Positions 8,728 through 17,443 of a DNA stretch of 64,000 nucleotides are shown in pieces; positions within the stretch are counted from its first letter, which is position 1, and the number at the start of each line of letters is the position of its first letter. Location: NCBI GenBank assembly GCA_003155135.1, contig PMFN01000013.1:62001-126000 (forward strand). Reading direction: 5' to 3'. The notes beneath the pieces are model-generated. The model ran no database searches. It had not been told where the DNA came from and saw only the letters and a program-made list of their open reading frames with translations. Both the position numbers and the translations under genes were made by a program. This stretch comes from Acidimicrobiaceae bacterium. GTDB taxonomy: Bacteria > Actinomycetota > Acidimicrobiia > Acidimicrobiales > RAAP-2.

Positions 8728-9459
8728 ATGAGCGAAGCACGCTGGGCAGAGCTGCGACAGGTCGTCCTCGCCACGCTCGACCACGAGGCTGATGTGGAAC
8801 GGGCGCGAAAGGCGCTCCACCTCGGACCGTCCTTCGGCGATCCCGAGCTCACCACGATCGGGCTTGCTGACGCCACCATGCCGATCGGTCCTGCCACCTA
8901 CCTCGAGCTCTGCAGTCCGCTCACACCCGACCACCAGGTGGCCAGATGGCTCGGGAAGGCGGGCGGTTCGTCGGGCTGGGCACTCTCCACCCAGGTGCCC
9001 ACGCTCGAAGGAGTGCGGCAGCGGTGTGAGGAGCTCGGGATCCGCATCGCCATCGAGGCCGTGGCATTCGGTCACGAGATCGTCCAACTCCACCCTCTCG
9101 ACATGGGCATCCTGCTCGAGCTCGACTCGTTCGTCCCGAGGGACGAATGGTTCTGGGACGACCTCGCTGAGGCGAAGGTTGCCCAGTCGGCGCGCAGCAC
9201 CTTCGTCGACGACATCGTTGGGGTCGACATCGCCACGCCCGAACCCGCTGTTCTCGCCGCCAAATGGGCGACCGTGCTCGGCATCGAGGGGCCCGAGGTC
9301 ACTGAGGACGGCGCACTGCTCCGCTTTAGCGAACGCGACGTCCACTTCGTGCTGCCGCTAGGGCGACAAGGTCTCGTCGGCGTGGAGCTGCATGCGAGTG
9401 AGCGCGGGGACGCCGGACAGGTGGTGGAGCTCTGCAACACCGAGCTGCGCCTCGTCTGA
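8728..9459 (+). CDS. Glyoxalase/VOC-like protein
   Basis: This 243-residue protein starts MSEARWAELRQVVLATLDHEAD and resembles the Glyoxalase-like (VOC superfamily) group, which folds as paired beta-alpha-beta-beta-beta modules that often hold a metal. AAAGGAG precedes the ATG. It is clearly paralogous to the protein at 10449-11174: both share the LRxVVLAT start, a TYLE-SPL segment near residue 55 and a W-x-W/F-D segment near residue 135. Each sits in one of two facing catabolic operons. The reaction is unknown. Confidence 0.65.
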   Translation: MSEARWAELRQVVLATLDHEADVERARKALHLGPSFGDPELTTIGLADATMPIGPATYLELCSPLTPDHQVARWLGKAGGSSGWALSTQVPTLEGVRQRCEELGIRIAIEAVAFGHEIVQLHPLDMGILLELDSFVPRDEWFWDDLAEAKVAQSARSTFVDDIVGVDIATPEPAVLAAKWATVLGIEGPEVTEDGALLRFSERDVHFVLPLGRQGLVGVELHASERGDAGQVVELCNTELRLV

Positions 9460-9508
9460 CTGGCGCGCGTCCTCGGCGTTGCGAACAGGGCACAGCGTCA
9501 CGACGAGG

Positions 9509-9526
9509 TAACTCCGTTAAGTGTAA
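9509..9526 (+). promoter_or_regulatory. Motif copy in the gap between converging operons
   Basis: TAACTCCGTTAAGTGTAA matches 14 of 18 positions of the 14178 site, and a partial TTACTCCG lies at about 9562. The 152-base gap (9460-9611) separates the ends of two converging genes, so these copies are not in front of any gene I can see. They may be a promoter relic or an extra binding site. Confidence 0.35.
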
Positions 9527-9611
9527 ATAGCGTACGAGTTCGAGGTCCCGGACTATCTGACTTACTCCGGCGACGCGTCTTTACCGCGGGGGCTCTGCGG
9601 CCGGCGACCCT

Positions 9612-10412
9612 TCAGCTGTTGGTCGGGCGCAGCGCCGGGAACAACGGTGGGCGGCGTTCGACGAAGCTCATCACGCCCTCTTCGAAATCCGCCGACGCCA
9701 GCGCCTGGCGCTCCAGTTCCTCACCCTCGGCGATGGCGGTCAGCAGTGGCTGCTCCCATGCCGCGCGCACCTGCGCCTTGATCGAGCGCATGGACGCCGG
9801 CGAGCAGTTGGCCGCTAGGTCGCCGGCGTACTCGAGGGCAGATGGGACCACCGCATCGGTCTCGACGACGTGGTGGACCAGCCCGAGGGTGGCGGCCTCT
9901 TCGCTGGTGAAGGTCCGCCCGGAGATGAGGAGCTCGAGTGCCCGGCCCTGGCCGATCAGCCGGGGGAGCAACCATGAGCTGGCGTGGAGCGCAGGAAGGC
10001 CCCGTCTGGCGAATGCTGTTGTCATGCGAGCCCCTTGAGCGGCGATGCGCACATCGCACATCATCGCCTGCACGAGGCCGATGCCGGCGCACGCACCGTT
10101 GATCGCCGCGATCATCGGCTTGTCGACGAGCAACGGGTAGTAGTCGGGTTGCTCGATGGCGTGCATCTCGGGGTTGAACTCATGGGTGTCCGTGTAGACC
10201 TGCAGCTCGTCGGTGTCCGCTCCGGGACAGAAGGTCGTCCCCGCACCGGTGACGACGATGGCGCGCACGTCCGGATCGGCGCTGCAGTCGGTGAGCAGCG
10301 AGAGGTAGCGGCGCTGGAGCCCGACGGTCCAGCCGTTGCGTCGTTCCGGTCGGTTCAAGGTGAGCACGGCGACTGGCCCCTCGTCTCGCCGTAGCACCAC
10401 ATCGTCATTCAT
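9612..10412 (-). CDS. Enoyl-CoA hydratase/isomerase (crotonase) family protein lacking both catalytic glutamates
   Basis: The 266-residue crotonase has the CoA-binding GAGTTFCPGAD at 56-65 and the oxyanion segment INGACAGIG at 104-112. ATG at 10412 is preferred because GAGAGGAG precedes it. The position matching Glu144 of rat hydratase is Val114, and the position matching Glu164, usually in an AEHG-like turn, is Leu142 (PALHASSW). A simple hydratase reaction is therefore doubtful; other crotonases use different residues. It ends a five-gene minus-strand operon with VOC, DUF1295, SDR and thiolase genes. Confidence 0.82.
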   Translation of the reverse strand: MNDDVVLRRDEGPVAVLTLNRPERRNGWTVGLQRRYLSLLTDCSADPDVRAIVVTGAGTTFCPGADTDELQVYTDTHEFNPEMHAIEQPDYYPLLVDKPMIAAINGACAGIGLVQAMMCDVRIAAQGARMTTAFARRGLPALHASSWLLPRLIGQGRALELLISGRTFTSEEAATLGLVHHVVETDAVVPSALEYAGDLAANCSPASMRSIKAQVRAAWEQPLLTAIAEGEELERQALASADFEEGVMSFVERRPPLFPALRPTNS

Positions 10413-10448
10413 CGCGACTCCTCTCATCGGGCGCTCCAGGCCGGCGCC

Positions 10449-11174
10449 TCATCCCGGGCCCTCTCTCGGCCCCCGCTGGTCGACGGTCCGCATCCGGACC
10501 CCTGCCACCGATACCTCCTTTCCGACGTTCGCCGGGGAACGCACCGCGACGTCGATGCTCGCCAGGCCCACCGATGCACCTGCAACGAAGCGCACGAGGG
10601 CGTTGTCCGTCGTGACCACGGTGCCGTCGAGCTCGAGCTCGAAGACCTCCGACCATCGCCGCGCCATCGCCTCCGCGTCGGTTGTGACGATCTCGACAGC
10701 CACGACTCCGAGCACCTCGCCGTCACTGATGCTGTCGGCGAAGTGACCGTCCCAGTGCCAGTCCTTCGGGGCATCAACCTGGTCGACTTCGAGGAGGGTG
10801 GAGAAGTCGCGCGGGTGGTACTGGGAGATGGCGCTCCCCTCGTAGGTGTCGCGCAGCACCGGGCTGATGCCGAAGGCGGCCATCCGGCCGAGCGTGGAAT
10901 CGAGTTCGGGGACCTGTAGATCGACCATGTAGCCGCCATCCCCGCCGTTGCGACGCAAGAATCGGGCGGCGGTACTCTCCGCCTCGCCCTGGAGGGGGCT
11001 CAGCACCTCGAGGTAGGTCTCGCCGAGCCGCAGTACCTCATGGGCCAGGCCAAATTCGGCCATCGCCTCTTTGTCGGCGATGCCGGGCGCCACATCGAAC
11101 TCGTCGCGCAGCCGCGACAGTGTGTCGTGAAGGTCGCCGGTGGCGAGCACCACATGACGCAGTCGGGCGCTCAT
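10449..11174 (-). CDS. Glyoxalase/VOC-like protein, paralog of 8728-9459
   Basis: This 241-residue protein begins MSARLRHVVLATGDLHDTL. It has the same two-module layout and several shared short blocks as the plus-strand paralog. AAAGGGGGTGACCC precedes the ATG. It lies between DUF1295 and crotonase genes in the thiolase operon. Possible roles in this superfamily include epimerase, dioxygenase or lactone chemistry, but no metal-ligand set can be assigned by eye. Confidence 0.65.
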   Translation of the reverse strand: MSARLRHVVLATGDLHDTLSRLRDEFDVAPGIADKEAMAEFGLAHEVLRLGETYLEVLSPLQGEAESTAARFLRRNGGDGGYMVDLQVPELDSTLGRMAAFGISPVLRDTYEGSAISQYHPRDFSTLLEVDQVDAPKDWHWDGHFADSISDGEVLGVVAVEIVTTDAEAMARRWSEVFELELDGTVVTTDNALVRFVAGASVGLASIDVAVRSPANVGKEVSVAGVRMRTVDQRGPREGPG

Positions 11175-11198
11175 GGGTCACCCCCTTTGGGTCGGGAG

Positions 11199-12011
11199 CT
11201 AGCTCGGGCCTGGGGCCAGGCGCTTGGGCGGGCGCGGCACGAAGCCGCTCGTGCGCGCCACGTACTCGGCATACTCTGGCCCCTTCGTGCGCCCCATCGT
11301 CTTTTCCAGTAGCGCCTTGCCCGTCCGGTTCACGAGGAGGTGAGTCATGACGATGGGCGAGACGACGGTCACGATCCCGACCCAGTAGGAGCAGGCGATC
11401 AGGAAGAGCCCGAGCCAGACGGCGGAGTCGCCGAAGTAGTTGGGGTGTCGGGTGTAGCGCCAGAGCCCGCGGTCCATGATCTTGCCGGCGTTCGCCGCTT
11501 CGGCCTTGAACCGCCGGAGCTGCCAGTCGCCGATGGACTCGAAGCCGAAGCCGATCGCCCAGACCGCGGTCCCGAGCCACAAGAGAACGCCAGGCCCCGC
11601 ATGTTCGTACATGGCCACCTGGACCGGCAGCGACACCAGCCACATGATCCGGCCCTGCGCCCAGTAGATGTTGCGGAGCACGAACTTCGCCAAGCTCCCC
11701 TTGTTGTGACGCAGGAGCGCCGCGTAACGGGGGTCCTCGCCCTTGCCGTGGTTCCTGGTGAAGATGTAGCTGCCGAGCCGCAGTCCCCAGACCGCGGTGA
11801 GCACCAGCACCACCAGGCGGCGAGTGGGATCGCCGTGTCCTGAGGACAAGAGATAGGTGCACCCGGCGATGAGCACGAAGCCGAGTGCCCAGACCGTGTC
11901 CATGATCGCGTGGACGCCTGTGCGCATCGCATAGGTGAACGTGGCGAGCATGAGCACGGCCACTACCCCGACCGTGACCGCCAGATTGATGAGCAGGGGC
12001 CCCCAGCTCAT
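11199..12011 (-). CDS. DUF1295-family membrane protein (steroid reductase-like fold)
   Basis: A 270-residue multi-pass membrane protein starting MSWGPLLINLAVTVG. The C-terminal half carries GLWRYTRHPNYFGD near residue 195, the NADPH/sterol-reductase-type motif shared by DUF1295 and isoprenylcysteine methyltransferase-like proteins. Its ATG overlaps the upstream SDR stop (ATGA). Family members are poorly characterised; some resemble 3-oxo-5-alpha-steroid 4-dehydrogenases, so reduction of a lipid double bond is one possibility. Confidence 0.8.
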   Translation of the reverse strand: MSWGPLLINLAVTVGVVAVLMLATFTYAMRTGVHAIMDTVWALGFVLIAGCTYLLSSGHGDPTRRLVVLVLTAVWGLRLGSYIFTRNHGKGEDPRYAALLRHNKGSLAKFVLRNIYWAQGRIMWLVSLPVQVAMYEHAGPGVLLWLGTAVWAIGFGFESIGDWQLRRFKAEAANAGKIMDRGLWRYTRHPNYFGDSAVWLGLFLIACSYWVGIVTVVSPIVMTHLLVNRTGKALLEKTMGRTKGPEYAEYVARTSGFVPRPPKRLAPGPS

Positions 12012-12922
12012 TCGGCGCCGCTCTCCATGAGGTCGAAGAACGAGTCGATTGACACAGCGAACTCCTTCGGCTGCCCCTTCTTCGACTGGGCGAGCAGTGT
12101 CGCCAACTCGTCGGGGGACAACTGGTCGCCCGACGGGAGCCGGACCGTGCCCCATTCGACCATCGATGCGCTGCGTAGCAGGCCGCCACCGGTCACGATC
12201 AGCTCACCGTTCAACGTGCAGTGCTCGTCCACGAGGGCGGTGAGGACGGGGGTGACAGCGTCAGGCGGGGTCGCGCGTACGTACTCCTCGGCCATGTCCG
12301 ATTCAGTCATCTGTGTGGCGGCGTAGGGGAGCAGCAGGTTCGTCAGCACCCCTCGTCGTTCTCCTTCGGCGGCCAGCGATCGGCCAAGTGCCAGCATGGC
12401 GCCCTTGCTGGCGGCGTAGGCGGACAGCCCGACGTCGCCGTGGAGTCCCCCTGTCGAGGACACGAGGACGATGCGGCCATAGCCTGCTTCGCGCATGACA
12501 CGGGTAGCCGCCCGGGTCAACCGTGCCGCGCCGAAGAGGTTGATGGCGAGGACGGATTCGAACTCTGCGTCGCTCTCCTTGTGGAAGATCCCACCGTGCC
12601 CGACCCCGGCGTTGGCCACGCAGATATCGAGCCGCCCCCAACGCTCCAGGGCGAGTTGGACCATGGCCTCGCCGCTGCGGGTGTCGGCGGCATCGTGATG
12701 ATCGGCGACGGCCTCACCCCCTCCGGCCACGATCTCGGCGACCACGTGGTCCGCAGGGCCGCGCCCAGAGTCGTCAACGATGCGGTTGCGGTTGTTCACG
12801 ACGACCTTGGCGCCGAGGCGCGCAAGTTGGAGCGCGAAGCTCCGGCCCAGTCCCTTCCCTGCGCCCGAGATGACGGCGACCCTGCTGTCGAGGCTGAGGC
12901 CGCTCATGTCCGGCTGCGACAC
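12008..12922 (-). CDS. Short-chain dehydrogenase, multifunctional-enzyme-2-like
   Basis: This 304-residue SDR has SGAGKGLG at 19-26, ANAG at 103-106 and Tyr169-x3-Lys173. The long loop with NNRNRIVDDSGRGPADHVV after the second strand resembles the (3R)-hydroxyacyl-CoA dehydrogenase domain of peroxisomal-type multifunctional enzyme. An internal ATG at 12907 is an alternative start. It follows the thiolase gene by 28 bases and overlaps the DUF1295 gene, so a beta-oxidation-like dehydrogenation of a hydroxyacyl-CoA is the likely job. Confidence 0.85.
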   Translation of the reverse strand: MSQPDMSGLSLDSRVAVISGAGKGLGRSFALQLARLGAKVVVNNRNRIVDDSGRGPADHVVAEIVAGGGEAVADHHDAADTRSGEAMVQLALERWGRLDICVANAGVGHGGIFHKESDAEFESVLAINLFGAARLTRAATRVMREAGYGRIVLVSSTGGLHGDVGLSAYAASKGAMLALGRSLAAEGERRGVLTNLLLPYAATQMTESDMAEEYVRATPPDAVTPVLTALVDEHCTLNGELIVTGGGLLRSASMVEWGTVRLPSGDQLSPDELATLLAQSKKGQPKEFAVSIDSFFDLMESGAE

Positions 12923-12950
12923 ACCCTGGCGAAGCCCGTGGCACTGGTCA

Positions 12951-14156
12951 TCACGGGGTGACCCGCTCTACCAGGACCGCCACACCGAGGCCCGCTGCCC
13001 CGCTGACGGCGGCGACCCCGTAGCGGCCCTGCCGGCGCTCCAGTTCGTCGACACAGCAGGCGAGGAGGATGGCGCCGGTCGCCCCGAAGGCGTGGCCCAT
13101 GGCGATGGTCCCGCCGTTTGGGTTCATGCGCTCGGGACCGGCGTCCATGTCGCGCCGGAAGCGCAGGCAAAGAGCAGCAAATGCCTCGGCGAACTCAAAC
13201 ACGTCGATGTCCGACGATTTGAGCCCGGCCCGGGCGATGACCTGCTCGACCGCGCTCTGTCCGGCGGTCAGCATGATCACCGGGTCGCAGCTGGCAGTCG
13301 CCGAACCGACGATCCGTGCTCTCGGGGCAAGGCCCATGGCCGAGGACGCTTCCTCAGTGCCGACGAGCACCAGCGCTGCGGCATCGGCCAGGGCGGGGGA
13401 AGTGCCGACCGTATGGTCGTGTCGGATGGTGCCCACCTCGGGATGTGCCGCCAGGGCGATGGCATCCTGGCCCGCTGCTCCCTGTGCGGCAAATGCCGGC
13501 TCGAGGGCAGCAAGCGATTCAAGTGTCGTAGCCGGCCGCAGATGCTCGTCGCGGTCCACGACCCGTCCGTCGGGGCGGGTGATCGGCACGAGTGACCGGT
13601 TGAAGAAGCCTTCGTCCCATGCCCGAGCTGCCTTCTGCTGCGTCTCGAGCCCGTACGCGTCGAGTTGCTCGCGCTTGAACCCCTCCATGGTCGAGACGAG
13701 GTCGGCGGCGATTCCCATGAACACCGAACCCACCCGCTCGATTGTGGGCGGGTCGATCCATAGGGGCCCGTCATCGGAGAACATCGGCACGCGCGACACG
13801 CTCTCGACGCCGCCGGCCACGATCAGCGAGACGTCGCCGCCGCGTATACGGCCCGCAGCTTGCGCCACGCTGTCTATGCCCGAGGCGCAGAACCGGTTGA
13901 GCGTCATACCTGGCACATCGCCCCATCCGGCCAGGATCGTCGCGGTGCGGGCCAGGTTGGCTCCTTGCTCGGCATTCTGCGACGCGATCCCGAGCATCAC
14001 GTCGTCGACCGACTCGGGCTCGAGCCCGGTCCGCTTTACGAGTTCTTGTTGGAGCGTCACCACCAGGTCAACTGGTGAGATCTCGGCGAAGCCTCCTCGC
14101 GGCGACGCCTTCGTACGAGGCGTCCGCAGGGTTTCTAGGACGTACGCGTCTGCCAT
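12951..14156 (-). CDS. Thiolase-family acyl-CoA acyltransferase with altered active site
   Basis: The 401-residue thiolase keeps the acyl-accepting Cys90 in NRFCASG and His355 in GHAFGATG. The usual C-terminal catalytic Cys (CxGGG context) is Ser385 in AAVSGAAGLG, and the usual Asn/His of the NEAFA/HEAFA motif is Ala323 (FAEAFA). GGGGGG precedes the ATG. It heads a five-gene operon behind a motif copy at 14178. Thiolytic cleavage or condensation would need the lost Cys as acid/base, so it may act only as an acyl carrier or perform altered chemistry; this is inference. Confidence 0.87.
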   Translation of the reverse strand: MADAYVLETLRTPRTKASPRGGFAEISPVDLVVTLQQELVKRTGLEPESVDDVMLGIASQNAEQGANLARTATILAGWGDVPGMTLNRFCASGIDSVAQAAGRIRGGDVSLIVAGGVESVSRVPMFSDDGPLWIDPPTIERVGSVFMGIAADLVSTMEGFKREQLDAYGLETQQKAARAWDEGFFNRSLVPITRPDGRVVDRDEHLRPATTLESLAALEPAFAAQGAAGQDAIALAAHPEVGTIRHDHTVGTSPALADAAALVLVGTEEASSAMGLAPRARIVGSATASCDPVIMLTAGQSAVEQVIARAGLKSSDIDVFEFAEAFAALCLRFRRDMDAGPERMNPNGGTIAMGHAFGATGAILLACCVDELERRQGRYGVAAVSGAAGLGVAVLVERVTP

Positions 14157-14177
14157 GACACCCCCCGGGTCGCCTAC

Positions 14178-14195
14178 TTACTCCGTTAGTTGTAG
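14178..14195 (-). promoter_or_regulatory. Reference copy of the shared putative regulatory motif, thiolase promoter
   Basis: TTACTCCGTTAGTTGTAG lies 22 bases upstream of the thiolase ATG and overlaps the last codons of the acyl-CoA synthetase gene behind it. Related sites occur at 6152, 6272 and 9509. An ACT-N5-AGT dyad is visible inside it. Confidence 0.5.
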
Positions 14196-15763
14196 CCTCC
14201 GGTCGCTGCGCCGTCAAGGGACCCTTCGGCCACCAGCGAGCGGAGCTCGTCCTTTCGAACCTTGAGACTGGCGTTGCGGGGAAGCGCGTCCACGAAGTAG
14301 ACGAGCGAAGGCTTCTTGTAGCTCGCCAACCGGCGCTGAACATGGTCGATCACGTCGCGTGCGGCGAGCGTGGCGCCTGGTGCGGCAACCACCGCCACTG
14401 CGACCGCCTCACCCCAACGCTGGTCGGGCATCCCGAAGGCACAGCACTCGGCAACGCCGTAGAGCGAGGTCAGCGCCGCTTCGACTTCAGCCGGGTAGAC
14501 GTTCATGCCGCCCGAGATGATCATGTCCTTCTTCCGGCCGGTCACGTAGACGTAGCCCTGCTCGTCGAGCGCGCCGACGTCGCCGGTGTGGAAGCCGAGT
14601 GGTGAAAAGGATGCAGCGGTGAGCTCCGTGTCACCGAGATAGCCCGAGAACAGGATCTCCGAGTCGACGACGAGCTCCCCCTGCTCGCCCGCAGCGAGCA
14701 CCTGCCCGTCGGGCCCGAGGCTCCGGACGGTCGTGATCGGGAACGGACGCCCGGCCGAAGTGAAGATGTCCCTCGCCCCCGACGTCCCGCGCCAGTCCTC
14801 CCTCGTGGTCGCCGAGAACGGGGCGACGCCCTCGGTCATCCCCCAGACCTCCACGTAGCGGTCACCGATGCGCCCGACCAGCTCCTCGGCATGTTCGCGC
14901 GGGAGGGGAGATGCCGAATGGAGCACCGACTCGAGCGAATTGAGCGCACCCGGGCGCCGGTCGACCGCCTCGATGAAGGCCGGCACGAGCGGCGATGGGG
15001 CATAGGTGAACGTGGAACGGTCCTGCTCGAGGTGGGCGACCCAGGAATCAGGCGTGTAAGGGTGCAAGAAGGTGATGGTCCCGCCCATGTAAAGATGCGG
15101 ATAGATCACGCCCCAGATGCCGGCCACGAACGAGAGGGTGCCGGTGAACGCACAGCGACCGTAAGGGCTGATGCGGTACATGGCGGGCAGCAGCTTGACG
15201 CAGCTGGTCAGCGCCGACTGGCTGATCATCGCCCCCTTCGGGAAACCGGTGGTGCCGCTGCTGTACCCAACGATGGCGAGGTCCTCGGCCGCTCTCGGTG
15301 CCAGGGCGGCCTGTGGCCGAGCAGCGCCGAGGAGCTCCTCGTAACCAACCGCCCCGCTTGGGCGATCGGTGCCGATGCAAGAGAACAACTGCAAGCCCGA
15401 GAGGCCATCCACGCCGCTCACGGCTGCACTGCGCCCATCCGTGTGGATGAATGCGGCGACCCCGGCGTCACGCACGATGTGCGCGACCTCGGGAGCCGCA
15501 AGCCGATCGTTCACGTGGACGATGGGGAATCCACCGATCGCCGACGCGAGGTAGACCTCGAGCGACTCGGTCCGGTCCTCCAGCATCGCGGCGATCCGGT
15601 CCCCAGGGCGCAGTCCCGCTCCCGAGAGCGCGTTCGAGAGACGACTCGCACGCTCGAGGAGCGCACCATAGGTGAGTGACCGGCCGTGGGCGACGACCGC
15701 CACCCGCGAAGAGAAGCGCCGGCACGCGCGGGATAGCAGCTCACCGATGGTGTTGGTGCCCAT
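14186..15763 (-). CDS. Acyl-CoA synthetase (AMP-forming)
   Basis: The 525-residue ANL ligase has P-loop YSSGTTGFPKGAM, TGD in GFHTGDVGALDEQGY and C-terminal NASLKVRKDEL, where the usual Gly before the catalytic Lys is Leu, a variant seen in a subgroup of these ligases. ATG at 15763 has AGGAG five bases upstream. It faces away from another synthetase at 15841 across a 77-base promoter region. The substrate acid is unknown. Confidence 0.9.
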   Translation of the reverse strand: MGTNTIGELLSRACRRFSSRVAVVAHGRSLTYGALLERASRLSNALSGAGLRPGDRIAAMLEDRTESLEVYLASAIGGFPIVHVNDRLAAPEVAHIVRDAGVAAFIHTDGRSAAVSGVDGLSGLQLFSCIGTDRPSGAVGYEELLGAARPQAALAPRAAEDLAIVGYSSGTTGFPKGAMISQSALTSCVKLLPAMYRISPYGRCAFTGTLSFVAGIWGVIYPHLYMGGTITFLHPYTPDSWVAHLEQDRSTFTYAPSPLVPAFIEAVDRRPGALNSLESVLHSASPLPREHAEELVGRIGDRYVEVWGMTEGVAPFSATTREDWRGTSGARDIFTSAGRPFPITTVRSLGPDGQVLAAGEQGELVVDSEILFSGYLGDTELTAASFSPLGFHTGDVGALDEQGYVYVTGRKKDMIISGGMNVYPAEVEAALTSLYGVAECCAFGMPDQRWGEAVAVAVVAAPGATLAARDVIDHVQRRLASYKKPSLVYFVDALPRNASLKVRKDELRSLVAEGSLDGAATGGYN

Positions 15764-15790
15764 GGTCACTCCTGGGTTCGGGACTCTCTG

Positions 15791-15803
15791 TTTACTGTAG
15801 TAT
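15791..15803. promoter_or_regulatory. Short palindrome in the promoter between two divergent acyl-CoA synthetases
   Basis: The sequence TTTACTGTAGTA contains the dyad TACT-GT-AGTA and the same TGTAG end as the motif at 14178. The two synthetases start on either side, so a factor binding here could control both. Confidence 0.35.
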
Positions 15804-15840
15804 TTCGGCGTCGAAGCGGTCTGGCTGACGGGGGTGCGCA

Positions 15841-17439
15841 ATGACCGAACTACCTCCGGGGGAATTCTGGGCGGTGCACGCAGACGGCTCGACCGTGCTG
15901 CGCGTCGGGGACATCATCCGCCGCCGTGCTGTCGCGACGCCAGAGCTCGTCGCCATCCAAGAGCCAGGACGGGTGACGACCTTCGCCGAGCTCGACGCCC
16001 GGTCGAGCCGCGTCGGATCTGGGCTGGTGGCCGACGGGGTTGTTGCGGGGGACAGGGTGGCGTTCATCGGGGCGAATTCGCCGGCCTTCCTCGAGGTGTT
16101 CTATGGCGCAGCCAAAGCCGGCGCCATTGCAACGTCGATCAACAACCGGCTTTCCCGGCGTGAGGTGGAGGCGATTCTCGCCGACGCCGAGCCGGCAGTC
16201 GTTGTGGTCGATCGTGAGGCGCTAGCCCTTGTGGAGGCCGCCAAGGCTCTGCCGTCACTGCGGCGATTGCTCGTAGTCGACAACGAAGGTCCAAGGGACT
16301 ATGCCTCGTGGCGCGACAGCCAGAGTGCTGTCGACCCCGCGGTGCCCGTCGAACCCGACGACACCGCTCTCATCCTCTACACCTCGGGGACCACCGGTCT
16401 GCCGAAGGGCATCATGCTAACGGGACGCAACTTTGGCTGCGCCCTCTATTCGCTCAATCAGGACATTGAGCTCGACGAGACCTCGGTGTGCGCCGCGCCC
16501 ATCCCGTTCTTCCACGTCGCTGGATTGGGACTGGCACTCGCTGCCAACCTGAACGGCGGCCGTCTGCTGCTCGAGACCGCGACGGACCCCCGGGGGGTCC
16601 TGCGCCTCCTCGTCGACCGCCGGGTCTCGCACGCCGCCGTGGTGCCGACGGTCCTGCAACGACTACTCGCCTTGGATGAGACGGCCCATGAGGACTTCGC
16701 AGCTCTCCTCTACATCGTCTACGGGGCCTCCCCCATACCCCTGCCCGTGTTGAAGCAGGCCACCGAGGTCATCGGCTGCAAGTTCCTCCAGTCCTACGGT
16801 CTGACCGAGTCGACGGGTGGCTTCACGCTCCTCGGCCCCGAGGACCACGTTGCCGATGAGGCCTTCGCCCGACGACTCACATCGGCAGGTCGGGCCATGC
16901 CGGACGCACAGGTGCGGGTGGTCGATCCCAGCACCTTGGAGGACGTGCCGACGGGGACGCGCGGGGAGGTGCTGGTTCGAGGGGCGCGGATCATGAAGGG
17001 CTACTGGCGCAAGCCGGAGCAGACTGCCGCGGTGATCGTGGATGGCGGCTGGCTGCGAACTGGTGACGGCGGATCCTTTGACGAGGACGGCTTCTTGTAC
17101 CTCCACGACCGCCTGAAGGACATGATCGTGTCGGGGGCCGAGAACGTGTATCCCGCCGAGGTGGAGAGCACCCTGACCGGGCACCCCGACGTGGCCGAGG
17201 TCGCGGTCATCGGCGTGCCATCAGAGGAGTGGGGAGAGTCCCCCTGGGCGGTGGTCGTCGTGCGCCCTGGTGCGGTGCTGGACGAGCAGGGCCTCATCGA
17301 GTGGTCTCGCGAGCGGCTCGCCCACTACAAGTGTCCGGTCGGCGTCAGCGTCGTCGACCAGCTCCCCCGAACGGCGAGTGGCAAGCTGCAGAAGGCACGA
17401 TTACGCGAACAGTGGAAGCCGCTCGTCGGCCGAGCCTGA
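15841..17439 (+). CDS. Acyl-CoA synthetase (AMP-forming)
   Basis: This 532-residue ligase has P-loop YTSGTTGLPKG near residue 180, WLRTGDGGSFDEDGF and C-terminal TASGKLQKARLR with the catalytic Lys. The start is supported by GGGGGTG upstream. The first 20 residues (with GEFWAVHADG) are not part of the core fold. It is closest in style to the synthetases at 7116 and 18773. It converges with the SnoaL-like gene, whose stop lies four bases downstream. Confidence 0.9.
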   Translation: MTELPPGEFWAVHADGSTVLRVGDIIRRRAVATPELVAIQEPGRVTTFAELDARSSRVGSGLVADGVVAGDRVAFIGANSPAFLEVFYGAAKAGAIATSINNRLSRREVEAILADAEPAVVVVDREALALVEAAKALPSLRRLLVVDNEGPRDYASWRDSQSAVDPAVPVEPDDTALILYTSGTTGLPKGIMLTGRNFGCALYSLNQDIELDETSVCAAPIPFFHVAGLGLALAANLNGGRLLLETATDPRGVLRLLVDRRVSHAAVVPTVLQRLLALDETAHEDFAALLYIVYGASPIPLPVLKQATEVIGCKFLQSYGLTESTGGFTLLGPEDHVADEAFARRLTSAGRAMPDAQVRVVDPSTLEDVPTGTRGEVLVRGARIMKGYWRKPEQTAAVIVDGGWLRTGDGGSFDEDGFLYLHDRLKDMIVSGAENVYPAEVESTLTGHPDVAEVAVIGVPSEEWGESPWAVVVVRPGAVLDEQGLIEWSRERLAHYKCPVGVSVVDQLPRTASGKLQKARLREQWKPLVGRA

Positions 17440-17443
17440 ACGA

